64,000 nt of DNA from JANELJ01 sp024511395 (GCA_963681975.1 OY820613.1:3162001-3226000); one strand, 5' to 3'; positions 47,385-57,079 are shown, numbered from the stretch's first letter. Numbers and translations: made by a program. Notes: a model not told the origin generated them from the letters alone.

Positions 47385-48791
47385 GTCTGCCCTGAATAAA
47401 ACATAGTGCATTGATTTATAAGGAAATATTGGTGAGTTATGGGTGTTAAATTTGCAGGTTTTTGGTAAAATAAGCCTTATTACCTTGCAAATTTCCAGAC
47501 CAGAATGAAGCCAGAGAAACAGCCAAAAATACCTCAGGTAAAGAATGGGGCGCTCTGTTTGTATCCACTAAAGGTGCTCCTGCCATACGCACTCGATTGA
47601 TTGCAGGATTGCATTACCTGAAACACCTGCATGATTTATCGGATGAACAGGTAGTAAAAGGCTGGACAGAAAATCCGTACTGGCAGTATTTCTGTGGTGA
47701 AGAATACTTTCAGCATAAGATGCCCATACACCCTGTGACCATGACCAAATGGCGTAACCGGCCGGGTAAGTCAGGCAGTGAAAAATTACTGATTGAAACC
47801 ATTAAAGCCGGACTAAAGAGTAAAACCATAAAGCCCGGTAGTTTAAAGAAAGTCACGGTAGATACTACCGTACAGGAAAAGAACATCGCTTTTCCAACCG
47901 ATTCAAAGCTCCTGAACAAAGCCAGAGAAAACCTGGTTAAACTGTCCAAAGAGCACGGTATTAAACTGCGCCAGAACTATAATCGGGTTGGGCCGCAATA
48001 TGTACTAATGGCCAGTCGTTATGCTCATGCAAAACAGTTTAAACGCATGAAGAAAATGAACAATAAACTGAAATCCCGTTTAGGTCGCGTTAAAAGGGAT
48101 ATTGAACGACAACTGCCCAATTATTCTGTTGATATTCAGTCACTGTTTGAAGTGGTTCTGGAACAGGCACAGAAACTGATAGAGCAGGAGCAGCACAGTA
48201 AGAACAAGCTTTACAGTTTACACGCCCCGGAAGTCGAGTGTGTCAGTAAAGGCAAAGCTCATAAGCCTTATGAATTTGGGGTTAAAGCCAGTATCGCTGT
48301 GACCAACAAGGAAGGCTTTGTTATTGGGGCTCAAAGTTGTCCAGGAAATCCTTATGATGGACATACCTTGTTACCACAACTGGAGCAGATAAAACAGTTT
48401 ACAGCAGTACAACCGGAACAGTGCTTTGTTGACCGGGGTTATCGTGGACATGAAGTAAAAGACACGAAAGTTTTTATCTCAGGTCAGAAACGAGGCGTTA
48501 CCCGAAGTATTAAAAAGGCATTAAAACGGCGCAGTGCGATTGAGCCTGAAATTGGTCATATGAAAAACGATGGCCGTTTAGACCGCTGCTATCTGAAAGG
48601 TGCAGTCGGTGATGCCATTAATGTGGTTATGGTAGCCGCTGGTCATAACTTAAGAAAGATCCTCAATAAGCTCCGGCTTTTGTGGCTCAAAATTATTTCC
48701 GGTTTGATGGGGTCTTTTATCAAACCGGGGCAATCAGCTGCTTTAAACCTGGCTTGAGGTCAGGCTTAAAACGGTATTATTCAGGTTGAAC
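47385..48791 (+). mobile_element. IS5-family element, copy 6 (1407 bp, internally deleted, no target repeat)
   Basis: Both ends are present, but 91 bp of the transposase start (between CCTCAGG and TAAAGAATGGGG) are gone. The left flank ends TAATTA, the right flank starts TATCTA; unlike copies 1-5 these do not match. The right flank is an HD-GYP gene, the left flank is not, so recombination has joined two loci. Confidence 0.9.
47504..48757 (+). pseudogene. IS5-family transposase (copy 6), N-terminal deletion
   Basis: The ATG of MKPEKQPKIPQ is kept, but the 91-bp deletion shifts the frame at once; the remaining 386-codon frame restarts in RTRLIAGLHYLKHL. DDE motifs remain. Probably inactive on its own. 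Confidence 0.88.
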
Positions 48792-48797
48792 TATCTA

Positions 48798-49740
48798 AGG
48801 GCTCTATCACTCCGGATACCCGGTTTATCCGTCAGACCATGGATAAACTCATCGTAAAAATCCGCCACCTGCAGGATTTCTACCAACTCAAAAACCTCAG
48901 TATCTTTTAAATGTTTTGGATAGCCGGAACCATCACTGAATTCATGGTGCTGACTAACCAGTTTAATAACATTTTCCGGTACATCCTCACTCTGCTGCAG
49001 CACCTTTTCCACAATCCCCGGGTGCTGATGGATCAGTTCCAGTTCCATCTCAGTATAGGCCTACCCTGCAGATGAATAGGCAAACGAGCCCAGCCAGTAT
49101 CATACAGCAAGGCAGCCAGACCCAGATCGCTAATATCCTGATCACTACGTCCTAGGCGCATGGCCAAAGGCAGAACCACAGCAAATACTCCGAAGCCATG
49201 ATCACTGAGTTTAATATCCTGGCGATGCAGATGCAGCATGCCTGGTCATTACGCACCAGACTGTCTCTGGCTTCATCAATCAGGGGATTAATGGTCTACA
49301 CTGCAATAGGCTTGCCTTCCTTAAACCAGATTGCCCAGCTCATTCACCATTTTAGAAATTTTACCCTGTAGCACCCTGGCGACTTTTAATTCTTCATTAA
49401 GTCGGGCTTTTGTTTCACTGGCAGTTTTTTTCTCACCCTGTCCTGATTGTACTGTTACTGATTTGTCTTCATCAGTTTTATCCACAGCAGGAATATTTTT
49501 TTCTGTCTCCTGAACCTGTTCCGGAGTATCTTCAGAGGAAACATCATCACCGCGCTGCAAATCAATCACCAGCCCTTTGACTCCGGCTTTTTTTAACAGC
49601 AGAATATCTTTCTGGGAATTAATTTTACGTCGATGGCGTAAAAAAGGACTCTGCAGCCAGGGTATATCCAGTTCATGAATAAACATACCGGGCTTTAACT
49701 GGGCAATTGAAATCTTTTTTGTAGGTGCAGAAGCGGACAT
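48798..49740 (-). pseudogene. HD-GYP cyclic di-GMP phosphodiesterase remnant with DUF3391-like N-terminus
   Basis: ATG at 49740 opens KISIAQLKPGMFIHELDIPW, the usual N-terminal module. The frame breaks near 49320, TAG lies at 49296-49298 (KPIAV*TINPLIDEA; CAG fits), and another shift is near 49060. HD-GYP pieces remain: GLAALLYDTGWARLPIHL (normally H-D-I-G; here Y-D-T-G), QHPGIVEKVL, QHHEFSDGSGYPKHL (HHE and GYP). The C-terminus is cut by IS5 copy 6. Inactive. Confidence 0.85.
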
Positions 49741-49859
49741 ACAAAAAGTATAGTTTGAATTTACTAAAAAGAAATAAAAAAAGTGTAATTTTTGTCGTGA
49801 AATGACAAACTAATGAAAAACTCTACAACATACGGGCAAGATGCCCGCACTCCCGGGTA

Positions 49860-50714
49860 TTAAGACGTTTGCATATCCTGACGGATGGATTCAATAACCG
49901 GGGCAACAGAAGGGCATACGCCTCGCCACAACCAGAACGATTCAGCTGCCTGTCCCACCAACATGCCCAAGCCGTCCGAGATATGCCCAACACCCTGCTG
50001 TTCTGCCCAGCGCATAAATGCTGTCGGTTCACTGGCATACATCATGTCATAACAATAGCCCGGTTCAGAAACCAGCTGTGCCGGCAGGGGAGGAACTTCT
50101 CCCTGTAAACTGGCGGCCGTAGCATTAATAATCAGGTCAAACTGCTGCCCCTCTAAGGATTCATAACCGCCACCGGAAATATTACCCATATCCGTAAACC
50201 CGTCAGCCAGCTCTACTGCTTTAGAAGCTGTACGGTTAGCAATATAAAGTTGTTGAGGCTGCTGCTCCAGAATCGGCGCCAGCACACCCCGAGCCGCACC
50301 ACCGGCCCCCAGAATCAAAACCTTTTTACCGCTCAGCGGCCAGCCCAGATTATCTACAATATCATTAACCAGACCAATTCCATCGGTATTGTCCCCGTCA
50401 ATAGTGCCGTCTGAATTCAAAATAAGCGTATTCACCGCACCCGCCCGTTTAGCCCGTTCACTGAGCGTATCAGACAACTTCCAGGCATCCAGTTTAAACG
50501 GCACCGTCACATTCAGCCCCTTACCGCCATGCCCCTGAAAATGCCTCACCGCCTGCTCAAAACCACCCAGATCCACATGAATGGCCGTATATTCAATAAA
50601 CTGCCCGGTTTCTTTAGCAAAAGCAGCATGGATCTGCGGTGACTTACTGTGATTAATGGGATTACCCATTACTGCATACTGATCCGGCTTATCAAAATCA
50701 AAAATATCACTCAT
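49860..50714 (-). CDS. aroE: Shikimate dehydrogenase
   Basis: 284 aa. NADPH-dependent reduction of 3-dehydroshikimate in the aromatic amino acid pathway. Substrate site NPINHSKSPQIH and LNVTVPFK with the catalytic Lys, NADP motif ILGAGGAARGVL, then NRTASKA and the C-terminal GLGMLVGQAAESFWLW. The frame is intact. It follows the small membrane protein gene by 3 bp on the same strand. Confidence 0.95.
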   Translation of the reverse strand: MSDIFDFDKPDQYAVMGNPINHSKSPQIHAAFAKETGQFIEYTAIHVDLGGFEQAVRHFQGHGGKGLNVTVPFKLDAWKLSDTLSERAKRAGAVNTLILNSDGTIDGDNTDGIGLVNDIVDNLGWPLSGKKVLILGAGGAARGVLAPILEQQPQQLYIANRTASKAVELADGFTDMGNISGGGYESLEGQQFDLIINATAASLQGEVPPLPAQLVSEPGYCYDMMYASEPTAFMRWAEQQGVGHISDGLGMLVGQAAESFWLWRGVCPSVAPVIESIRQDMQTS

Positions 50715-50717
50715 CGC

Positions 50718-50963
50718 CTATCCTTCCTGAGCCTGTAATTTTTTACGCTTTAAAACCCGCTTATTATGTCCGCGCAATAACAGCACCACCAGCCAGGTCA
50801 CCAGCAATGCCGCCGAAACAATAATCAGATTATGCTCCACATCTCCTTTTTCCACCAGCACATAAAAGGTACCGGCCACACCTGAAACACCACCCAGGAA
50901 CATGACGGCTATGGCCAGGAGCATAAAGATAATAAAGTATAGAAATTTGAGGATATATTTCAT
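50718..50963 (-). CDS. Small two-helix membrane protein, unknown
   Basis: 81 aa. TM helices at about 5-35 and 46-64, and a very basic C-terminus (RGHNKRVLKRKKLQAQ) likely cytoplasmic. It lies upstream of aroE with 3 bp between them. No family is recognised. Confidence 0.7.
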   Translation of the reverse strand: MKYILKFLYFIIFMLLAIAVMFLGGVSGVAGTFYVLVEKGDVEHNLIIVSAALLVTWLVVLLLRGHNKRVLKRKKLQAQEG

Positions 50964-51027
50964 TTAGATTCCGTTTTAACCCCCTCAATCCCCCTTTAAA
51001 AAAAGGGTAAGCAGGGCATCACTCTGA

Positions 51028-51139
51028 GTAGCTGGCGGGCAAGGGCTGTTTCTGAAGTTTCGGCAGCAGGGACGCTGCCGAAAAGCCTCCATGGACGGAT
51101 TCACGGCGTCTTCAGAAACAGCCCTTGCCCGCCAGCTAC
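51028..51139. repeat. Palindromic repeat element, copy B (112 bp) with perfect 30-bp arms
   Basis: Arms 51028-51057 (starts GTAGCTGGCGGGCAAGGG) and 51110-51139 are exact reverse complements over 30 bp. The 52-bp core holds the hairpin TTTCGGCAGC / GCTGCCGAAA with loop AGGGAC, then AGCCTCCATGGACGGATTCA and CGGCGT. It lies between hemB and the membrane protein gene, both transcribed leftward. The core is shared with copy A at 33253-33362; the arms are unrelated. Confidence 0.92.
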
Positions 51140-51169
51140 GGACTTAATTCATAACAACAATTAAACAAT

Positions 51170-52198
51170 TCACTCATTTAACCAACAAGCCACCTGCTTC
51201 CCGAAATAGGTCAGTATACCATCAGCCCCAGCCCGTTTAAAACACAGCAGTGACTCCAGAATCACCTTACGCTCATCCAGCCAGCCGTTCTGTATCGCCG
51301 CCATAGTCATGGCATATTCACCACTAACCTGATAGGCATAAGTCGGCACACCAAACTCATCCTTAACCCGGCGCACAATATCCAGATAAGGTATACCCGG
51401 CTTAACCATCACCATGTCCGCCCCTTCTTCCAAATCTATGGCCACCTCATGCAGCGCTTCATCACTATTGGCAGGGTCCATCTGATAAGTAGTCTTGTCT
51501 GCCTTACCCAGATTAGCTGCCGACCCCACCGCATCCCGGAAAGGGCCGTAAAAGCTGGAGGCATATTTGGCTGAATAGGCCAGAATACGGGTATAAATAT
51601 GGCCGTTTTCTTCCAAGGCATCACGAATTTCACCAATTCTCCCGTCCATCATATCAGAAGGGGCCACCACATCCGCACCGGCCTCAGCATGGGACAGAGC
51701 CTGCTTGATCAATACTTCTACCGTTTCATCATTAAGTACATAACCCGTTTCATCAATCAGACCATCCTGTCCATGGGAAGTAAAGGGATCCAGCGCCACA
51801 TCCGTAATAACACCCAGATCCGGATAAGCATCTTTCAATGCCTTAACCGCCCGTTGTGCCAGACCGTCCGGATTATACGCTTCATGAGCATCATCCGACT
51901 TGGCACTTTGAGGTGTAACCGGAAACAGAGCTACCGCCGGAACACCCAGTGATACCAGCTCTTTTGCTTCAAGCAGTAACTGGTCAATACTGACCCGCTC
52001 CACACCGGGCATGGAACTGACGGCTTCCCGCTGTCCCTGACCTTCCAGAATAAACATGGGATAAATCAGATCATCCACACTGAGCTGTGATTCACGCATC
52101 AAACGGCGGGAAAAATCATCCCGACGCATACGACGCTTGCGGGTAAACGGATAAACGGCAGATACGCTCAAGGTTCTCTCCTGCAGTATTAATGACAA
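51170..52198 (-). CDS. hemB: Delta-aminolevulinic acid dehydratase
   Basis: 342 aa. Condenses two 5-aminolevulinate molecules to porphobilinogen. The Schiff-base lysines are in AYSAKYASSFYGPFRDA and MVMVKPGIPYLD; GEYAMTMAA and VAPSDMMDGR are also typical. The lack of the multi-Cys zinc site of the animal type suggests the magnesium-type bacterial enzyme. The start may be a few codons later. It begins 1 bp after the trhP stop, so the two may be co-transcribed. Confidence 0.94.
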   Translation of the reverse strand: MSLILQERTLSVSAVYPFTRKRRMRRDDFSRRLMRESQLSVDDLIYPMFILEGQGQREAVSSMPGVERVSIDQLLLEAKELVSLGVPAVALFPVTPQSAKSDDAHEAYNPDGLAQRAVKALKDAYPDLGVITDVALDPFTSHGQDGLIDETGYVLNDETVEVLIKQALSHAEAGADVVAPSDMMDGRIGEIRDALEENGHIYTRILAYSAKYASSFYGPFRDAVGSAANLGKADKTTYQMDPANSDEALHEVAIDLEEGADMVMVKPGIPYLDIVRRVKDEFGVPTYAYQVSGEYAMTMAAIQNGWLDERKVILESLLCFKRAGADGILTYFGKQVACWLNE

Positions 52199-52199
52199 G

Positions 52200-53582
52200 C
52201 TATAAATTACGGGCTATCAGACTGTATTGATCGGCCTGATAAGGAACCGGAATGGTTACAATATGGCCACTGCCCGGCGCCACATCCATGACTTCACCCT
52301 TCTGGTTGCGAATAGCTTCCAAGGTAAACGGCTGGTTACCTTCCGGCAGTATCAACTCCAGGGTATCACCCACTGAAAAGCGGTTTTTTACATCCACTGT
52401 GGCAGTCTGTTTAGACGGATCATAAGCAATAATTTCACCCACAAACTGCTGGCTTTTACTGCGGGAATGATTGTTCATATAATTCTGATATTCTTGGGTA
52501 TGGTGGCGCTGGAAAAAACCATCTGTATAGCCCCGGTTGGCCAGACTGTTCAGATCGGCATACAGTTCCATATCAAACGCTTCGCCTCGTGCCAGAGCAT
52601 CAATCGCCTGACGATAGACCTGGGCGGTACGGGCAGCATAATAATGGGACTTGGTCCGACCTTCAATTTTAAGGGAATCCATGCCAATCTGCATTAAGCG
52701 CTCAACATGCTCAAGGGCACGCAGATCCTTGGAGTTCATAATATAAGTGCCGTTTTCATCCTCAATAATAGGCATATACTCACCGGGGCGTTCAGATTCT
52801 TCAATCAGATACACCTTGTCTGCTAGGGGATGACGCTTAAGCTGACTATCATCAGGAAACACTTCAGGAGAATTCATGGCCGCAAAGGGAGCAAAATCAA
52901 TTTTCTGGGGCTGGACATCACCGGTTATATCTTCCTGCCCTTCATGCACCTTGTATTCCCAGCGGCAGGCATTGGTACAGGTACCCTGATTAGGATCGCG
53001 ATGATTAAAATAGCCGGACAGCAGGCAGCGGCCGGAATAGGCAATACACAGAGCTCCGTGAACAAAAACCTCCAGCTCCATATCCGGACATTCCTGGCGG
53101 ATTTCCTCAATTTCATCCAGTGACAGCTCACGGGACAGAATCACCCGTTCCACACCCATGGACTGCCAGAATTTTACTGAAGCATAATTAGTGGTATTGG
53201 CCTGAACCGACAAATGAATGGTAGCATCAGGCCAGCGTTCCTTAACCATCATGATCAGGCCGGGATCAGCCATAATCAGTGCATCGGGATTGAGCTCAAT
53301 AATAGGCGCAATATCATCCAGATAGGTTTTTACCTTGGAATTATGAGGGATGACATTGGAAGCCAGAAAAAATTTTTTGACCTGCTGATGAGCTTCATCT
53401 ATACCGGTTTTAATGTTTTCGTAAGTAAAGTCATTATTTCTAGCCCGCAGGCTGTAACGCGGCTGACCTGCATAAACAGCATCTGCACCAAAGGCATAGG
53501 CATAACGCATATTTTTAATGGTACCAGCAGGCAATAATAATTCAGGTTTTTTCAGCACTTTTTTATACAACTTCTCATTCAA
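52200..53582 (-). CDS. trhP: U32-family tRNA hydroxylation protein TrhP (YegQ-like)
   Basis: 460 aa. N-terminal U32 domain (PELLLPAGTIKNMRYAYAFG, ADAVYAGQPRYSLRARNNDF) with the cysteine set CIAYSGRCLLSGYFNHRD and GTCTNACRWEY that holds an Fe-S cluster, then DSLKIEGRTKSHYYAA. TrhP takes part in making 5-hydroxyuridine in tRNA with prephenate. A C-terminal beta domain (PSKQTATVDVKNRFSVGD) completes the usual length. The frame is intact. Confidence 0.9.
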   Translation of the reverse strand: MNEKLYKKVLKKPELLLPAGTIKNMRYAYAFGADAVYAGQPRYSLRARNNDFTYENIKTGIDEAHQQVKKFFLASNVIPHNSKVKTYLDDIAPIIELNPDALIMADPGLIMMVKERWPDATIHLSVQANTTNYASVKFWQSMGVERVILSRELSLDEIEEIRQECPDMELEVFVHGALCIAYSGRCLLSGYFNHRDPNQGTCTNACRWEYKVHEGQEDITGDVQPQKIDFAPFAAMNSPEVFPDDSQLKRHPLADKVYLIEESERPGEYMPIIEDENGTYIMNSKDLRALEHVERLMQIGMDSLKIEGRTKSHYYAARTAQVYRQAIDALARGEAFDMELYADLNSLANRGYTDGFFQRHHTQEYQNYMNNHSRSKSQQFVGEIIAYDPSKQTATVDVKNRFSVGDTLELILPEGNQPFTLEAIRNQKGEVMDVAPGSGHIVTIPVPYQADQYSLIARNL

Positions 53583-53824
53583 ATATCTGTTTATGCCCTG
53601 AAGAGGAGGGCATATTCACTATTAATTCATTAAACAGGCGCTATTATAACCTTAATTCACTTGTTTATGTGCGCCTGTTATTAGAAAATAAACAGTATTC
53701 AGACTAGGATTCACTATTCTGGATATATTTGTCGGTTTTTTCTGTCTGCTTTATATTGTATAAAGTTATACAATACCCGAAATTTTAATTTAGCAACCAC
53801 TTGCGAATGTCTTCAGGAGATATT

Positions 53825-54508
53825 ATGTCAACCATAAAATATGGATCCCGAGTAATTTTTACAATGTTACTCAGCTTATTTTTATTCACTTCAGTTACTG
53901 CCAATGAGCTACCGGAACCTCAGCGTTTAATGGAAGAAACTTCAAAGAAAGTGCTTAAAGCTTTTATTGAAAATACCGATGCTATACGCAAAGATCCTGA
54001 TGTAGCACACAAACTTATCAATGAAAACTTGGTGCCTAAGGTAAATTTCAAATTAATATCCCGCTGGGTACTAGGTAGAAACTGGAACAAAGCAAGCCCG
54101 GAACAGCAACAGAAATTTACTAAAGAGTTCAAAAACCTGGTAATCAAGTTTTATTCCAGGGCTTTTATTGATTATCTGCAGAAAAATGATTTAAACAAAG
54201 ATATCATCTCATTTAAGCCTTTTCGCGGCAAATTAGACAGTAAATACGCCACAGTCCGTTCACAGATCAACCCACCCAATGGTGCTGATCCAATAGAAGT
54301 CAATTATGATCTTTACCGTAATAAAGCCGGACAATGGAAGGTATATGATGTTACTGTTGAAGGGATCAGCCTGGTTACAACCTACCGCTCCTCCTTTAAA
54401 CAAATTATTTCACAGAAGGGAATGGATGCACTGCTGGCTGACTTAAAAGACAAAAACTCTAAAATTAACCAGTCTGCCGAAGCCGGGCCTAAAGTAGAAA
54501 AGAGTTAG
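53825..54508 (+). CDS. mlaC: Phospholipid-transport periplasmic protein MlaC (Ttg2D-like)
   Basis: 227 aa from MSTIKYGSRVIFTM, chosen because CAGGAGATA lies just upstream; an earlier in-frame ATG has no ribosome-binding site. Signal peptide to about residue 27 (TSVTANE), then the MlaC fold (NLVPKVNFKLISRWVLG, VRSQINPP, YDVTVEGISLVTTYRSSF). It carries lipids between the outer and inner membrane. The other mla genes are not next to it. It ends in TAG, 3 bp from the convergent ntrC stop. Confidence 0.9.
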   Translation: MSTIKYGSRVIFTMLLSLFLFTSVTANELPEPQRLMEETSKKVLKAFIENTDAIRKDPDVAHKLINENLVPKVNFKLISRWVLGRNWNKASPEQQQKFTKEFKNLVIKFYSRAFIDYLQKNDLNKDIISFKPFRGKLDSKYATVRSQINPPNGADPIEVNYDLYRNKAGQWKVYDVTVEGISLVTTYRSSFKQIISQKGMDALLADLKDKNSKINQSAEAGPKVEKS

Positions 54509-54511
54509 GTT

Positions 54512-55915
54512 TTATTCCATTTCCAGTTCCTTTATTTTTCGGGTCAGGGTATTTCTGCCCCAGCCCAGCAACCGGGCGGCATCCTGTTTTCTGCCGCCGG
54601 TATGTTTCAGAGCCACATCAATCATAATGCGTTCCATATCTGGTATCAGTGTTGCCAGGACATTTTCTGCTCCGGAAGCTAGTTTGGAGTCCAGCCACAT
54701 TCTTAAGGCTGCTTCCCAGTTACTGTTAACCGCTTCTTCCTGTTCTGAACTTTTCAGTTCCGGCGGCATCTCCTCAACATGCACCATCTGGGCCGGAGAC
54801 ATAACGGTCAGCCAACGACAGACATTTTCCAGCTGACGGACATTACCCGGCCAGGGCTGATGACTTAAAAATACCTTGCTTTCCGCATCCAGAGTTTTCT
54901 TTTCTACATTCAGTTCTTGGGCAGCCTGGTTAAGAAAATAATCCGCCAGCAGGGGGATATCTTCCTGCCGCTCACTTAAGGTGGGAATATGAATGCGGAT
55001 CACATTAAGACGATGAAACAGATCCTCACGGAACAGACCTTCCTGTACCCTTTTATCCAGGTTCTGGTGTGTTGCAGCAATAATCCGCACATCTACCTTG
55101 ACCGGTTCCCGACCGCCGACCCGGTAAAACTCACCATCGGCCAGTACTCTTAATAGTCTGGTCTGCAATTCTGCCGGCATGTCTCCAATTTCATCCAGAA
55201 ACAGAGTGCCGCCGTCAGCTTGTTCAAAACGTCCAACCCGCTGGGACTGGGCACCAGTAAAAGCACCGCGTTCATGACCAAACAGTTCTGATTCCAACAA
55301 GTCTTTAGGAATGGCCGCGGTATTAAGGGCAATAAATGGCTTATCAGAACGGGGGCTATGGCGGTGCAGAGCTTTTGCAACCAGTTCTTTACCGGTACCA
55401 GACTCGCCGTTAATCATAACGGTAATATTGGATCGGGACAGCCTGCCTATGGCACGGAAAACTTCCTGCATGGAGGCGGCTTCACCAATAATTTCTGAGG
55501 TTTCATTGATAAGTTTTGCATCCAGTTTGCGGGCCTTTTCTGACTTTCTTAAACTCAGTGCCCGTTGCACCAGTTCTACGGCTTCATCCACGTCAAAAGG
55601 CTTGGGCAGGTATTCAAAAGCTCCACCTTCATAAGCGGACACAGCACTGTCCAGATCGGAATGGGCCGTCATAATAATAACGGGGATGTCTTTATAATTT
55701 TTTTTCAGCTGCTCCAGTAGGCCAAAACCGTCCATCCCCGGCATGCGGATATCGGTAATAATGCAATCCGGTTGGGCTTTTTTTAAAGCCGTCAGCACGG
55801 CTTCAGCATTTTCAAAACTTTCTACTTCAAAGTTAGTCTGTTTAAAGGCTTTTTCCAGCACCCAGCGAATGGAACGATCATCATCAATAACCCAGACAAT
55901 TTCTTGTGTGCTCAT
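54512..55915 (-). CDS. glnG: Nitrogen regulation response regulator NtrC
   Basis: 467 aa. Receiver phospho-Asp D55 (CIITDIRMPGMDG), AAA+ Walker A GESGTGKE, GAFTGA, Walker B GGTLFLDEIG, and the Fis-type DNA-binding end HTGGRKQDAARLLGWGRNTL typical of NtrC. When phosphorylated by NtrB it activates sigma-54 promoters such as glnA. The start is 57 bp after ntrB on the same strand. Intact. Confidence 0.95.
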   Translation of the reverse strand: MSTQEIVWVIDDDRSIRWVLEKAFKQTNFEVESFENAEAVLTALKKAQPDCIITDIRMPGMDGFGLLEQLKKNYKDIPVIIMTAHSDLDSAVSAYEGGAFEYLPKPFDVDEAVELVQRALSLRKSEKARKLDAKLINETSEIIGEAASMQEVFRAIGRLSRSNITVMINGESGTGKELVAKALHRHSPRSDKPFIALNTAAIPKDLLESELFGHERGAFTGAQSQRVGRFEQADGGTLFLDEIGDMPAELQTRLLRVLADGEFYRVGGREPVKVDVRIIAATHQNLDKRVQEGLFREDLFHRLNVIRIHIPTLSERQEDIPLLADYFLNQAAQELNVEKKTLDAESKVFLSHQPWPGNVRQLENVCRWLTVMSPAQMVHVEEMPPELKSSEQEEAVNSNWEAALRMWLDSKLASGAENVLATLIPDMERIMIDVALKHTGGRKQDAARLLGWGRNTLTRKIKELEME

Positions 55916-55972
55916 AATGCACTCCAGATAATATATATTATATGCATTTAAATTCTTTTCATTAAGTTTTTT

Positions 55973-57079
55973 CTAATCTTTGATTGGTAAAAGCAAACAG
56001 AATACGGTTTTACCCGGACGGCTCTGACATTCAATCAGACCACCATTCTGACTGATCAGCGACTGTGCAATGGACAGTCCCAGTCCGGTACCTTCAGCAC
56101 GGCCAGTGATCAGGGGCATAAATATCCGCTCCTGCATCTGCCTGGAAATACCCGGCCCGTTATCAATAATGTCCATCTTGGCCACCAGTTTGTAGTATTT
56201 CTGGCCGATATTAAAATGGCGCATAATTCTGGTACGTATGGTGATTTTTTTCTCTTTTTCCCGGCCATTTTCATCCACTTTATCTTCCTGTTCAGATAAA
56301 GCCTGGGCGGCATTACGGACAATATTTAAAACCGCCTGGATCAGATGTTCCGGATCAAATTCTATTTCCGGAATACTGGGATCATAGTCAAAAAAGATAT
56401 GCACATCGTGTATTTTGTCTGCTTTAAGCAGGCTGCGAACCCGTTCAGTAACCGAATGAATATTGACCATAGTACGGTTCGGCAGAGCATTGGGTCCCAG
56501 CATTCGATCCACCAGTTTTTTTAAACGATCGGCTTCTTCAATAATCACCTGGGTATATTCAGTCAGCTCTTCATCATTAAGTTCCCGCTCCAGTAATTGT
56601 GCTGCACCACGAATACCGCCCAGTGGATTTTTCACTTCATGTGCCATACTGCGTAACAGGGCTCTGACGGTTTCATGCTGAGCAAGCAGATTTTCTTCAC
56701 GGGTAATACGCAGATGCCGATCCAGCTGATTAAATTCTATTAACAACTGCTTTTCATTATGATCCGAATATATTGGCTGAACAGTCACATCCACTACCAC
56801 AGAATAATCCTGTAACTGCAGGTTTTTCTCCCGCTGAGTAAAAGGATGGTTACTGTCCAGGGTATCCTGAATTGAGGCCTGTAATTCAGGATCCTCTATA
56901 AGTTTACTGATGCTTTTAGAATTAATTTTATTAGAGCTGACACCCAGCAGCATTTCAGCTGCAGGATTAATAAACTGTACATTCAGACTGCTGTCCAGAA
57001 GCACGATAGCCGTATTGAGATTATCCAGTATGTTGTCTGTTGAGTAACTTATCATAGGTGTTTTGACATCATGTCTCAT
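55973..57079 (-). CDS. glnL: Nitrogen regulation sensor kinase NtrB
   Basis: 368 aa. Cytosolic: PAS domain (NLNTAIVLLDSSLNVQFINP), phospho-His in SMAHEVKNPLGGIRGAAQLL, N box NIVRNAAQALSEQ, and G box GRAEGTGLGLSIAQSLI. It senses nitrogen status through PII. The start may be ATG 57079 or the internal Met of MISYSTDN, which better matches the usual beginning. A candidate 12-codon leader frame and an NtrC-like box lie upstream. Confidence 0.93.
   Translation of the reverse strand: MRHDVKTPMISYSTDNILDNLNTAIVLLDSSLNVQFINPAAEMLLGVSSNKINSKSISKLIEDPELQASIQDTLDSNHPFTQREKNLQLQDYSVVVDVTVQPIYSDHNEKQLLIEFNQLDRHLRITREENLLAQHETVRALLRSMAHEVKNPLGGIRGAAQLLERELNDEELTEYTQVIIEEADRLKKLVDRMLGPNALPNRTMVNIHSVTERVRSLLKADKIHDVHIFFDYDPSIPEIEFDPEHLIQAVLNIVRNAAQALSEQEDKVDENGREKEKKITIRTRIMRHFNIGQKYYKLVAKMDIIDNGPGISRQMQERIFMPLITGRAEGTGLGLSIAQSLISQNGGLIECQSRPGKTVFCLLLPIKD

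Noticed and set aside
46062..48791. IS3 plus IS5 copy 6 as one composite transposon
   Set aside because: They are different families, their flanks do not share a target repeat and no passenger gene lies between them.
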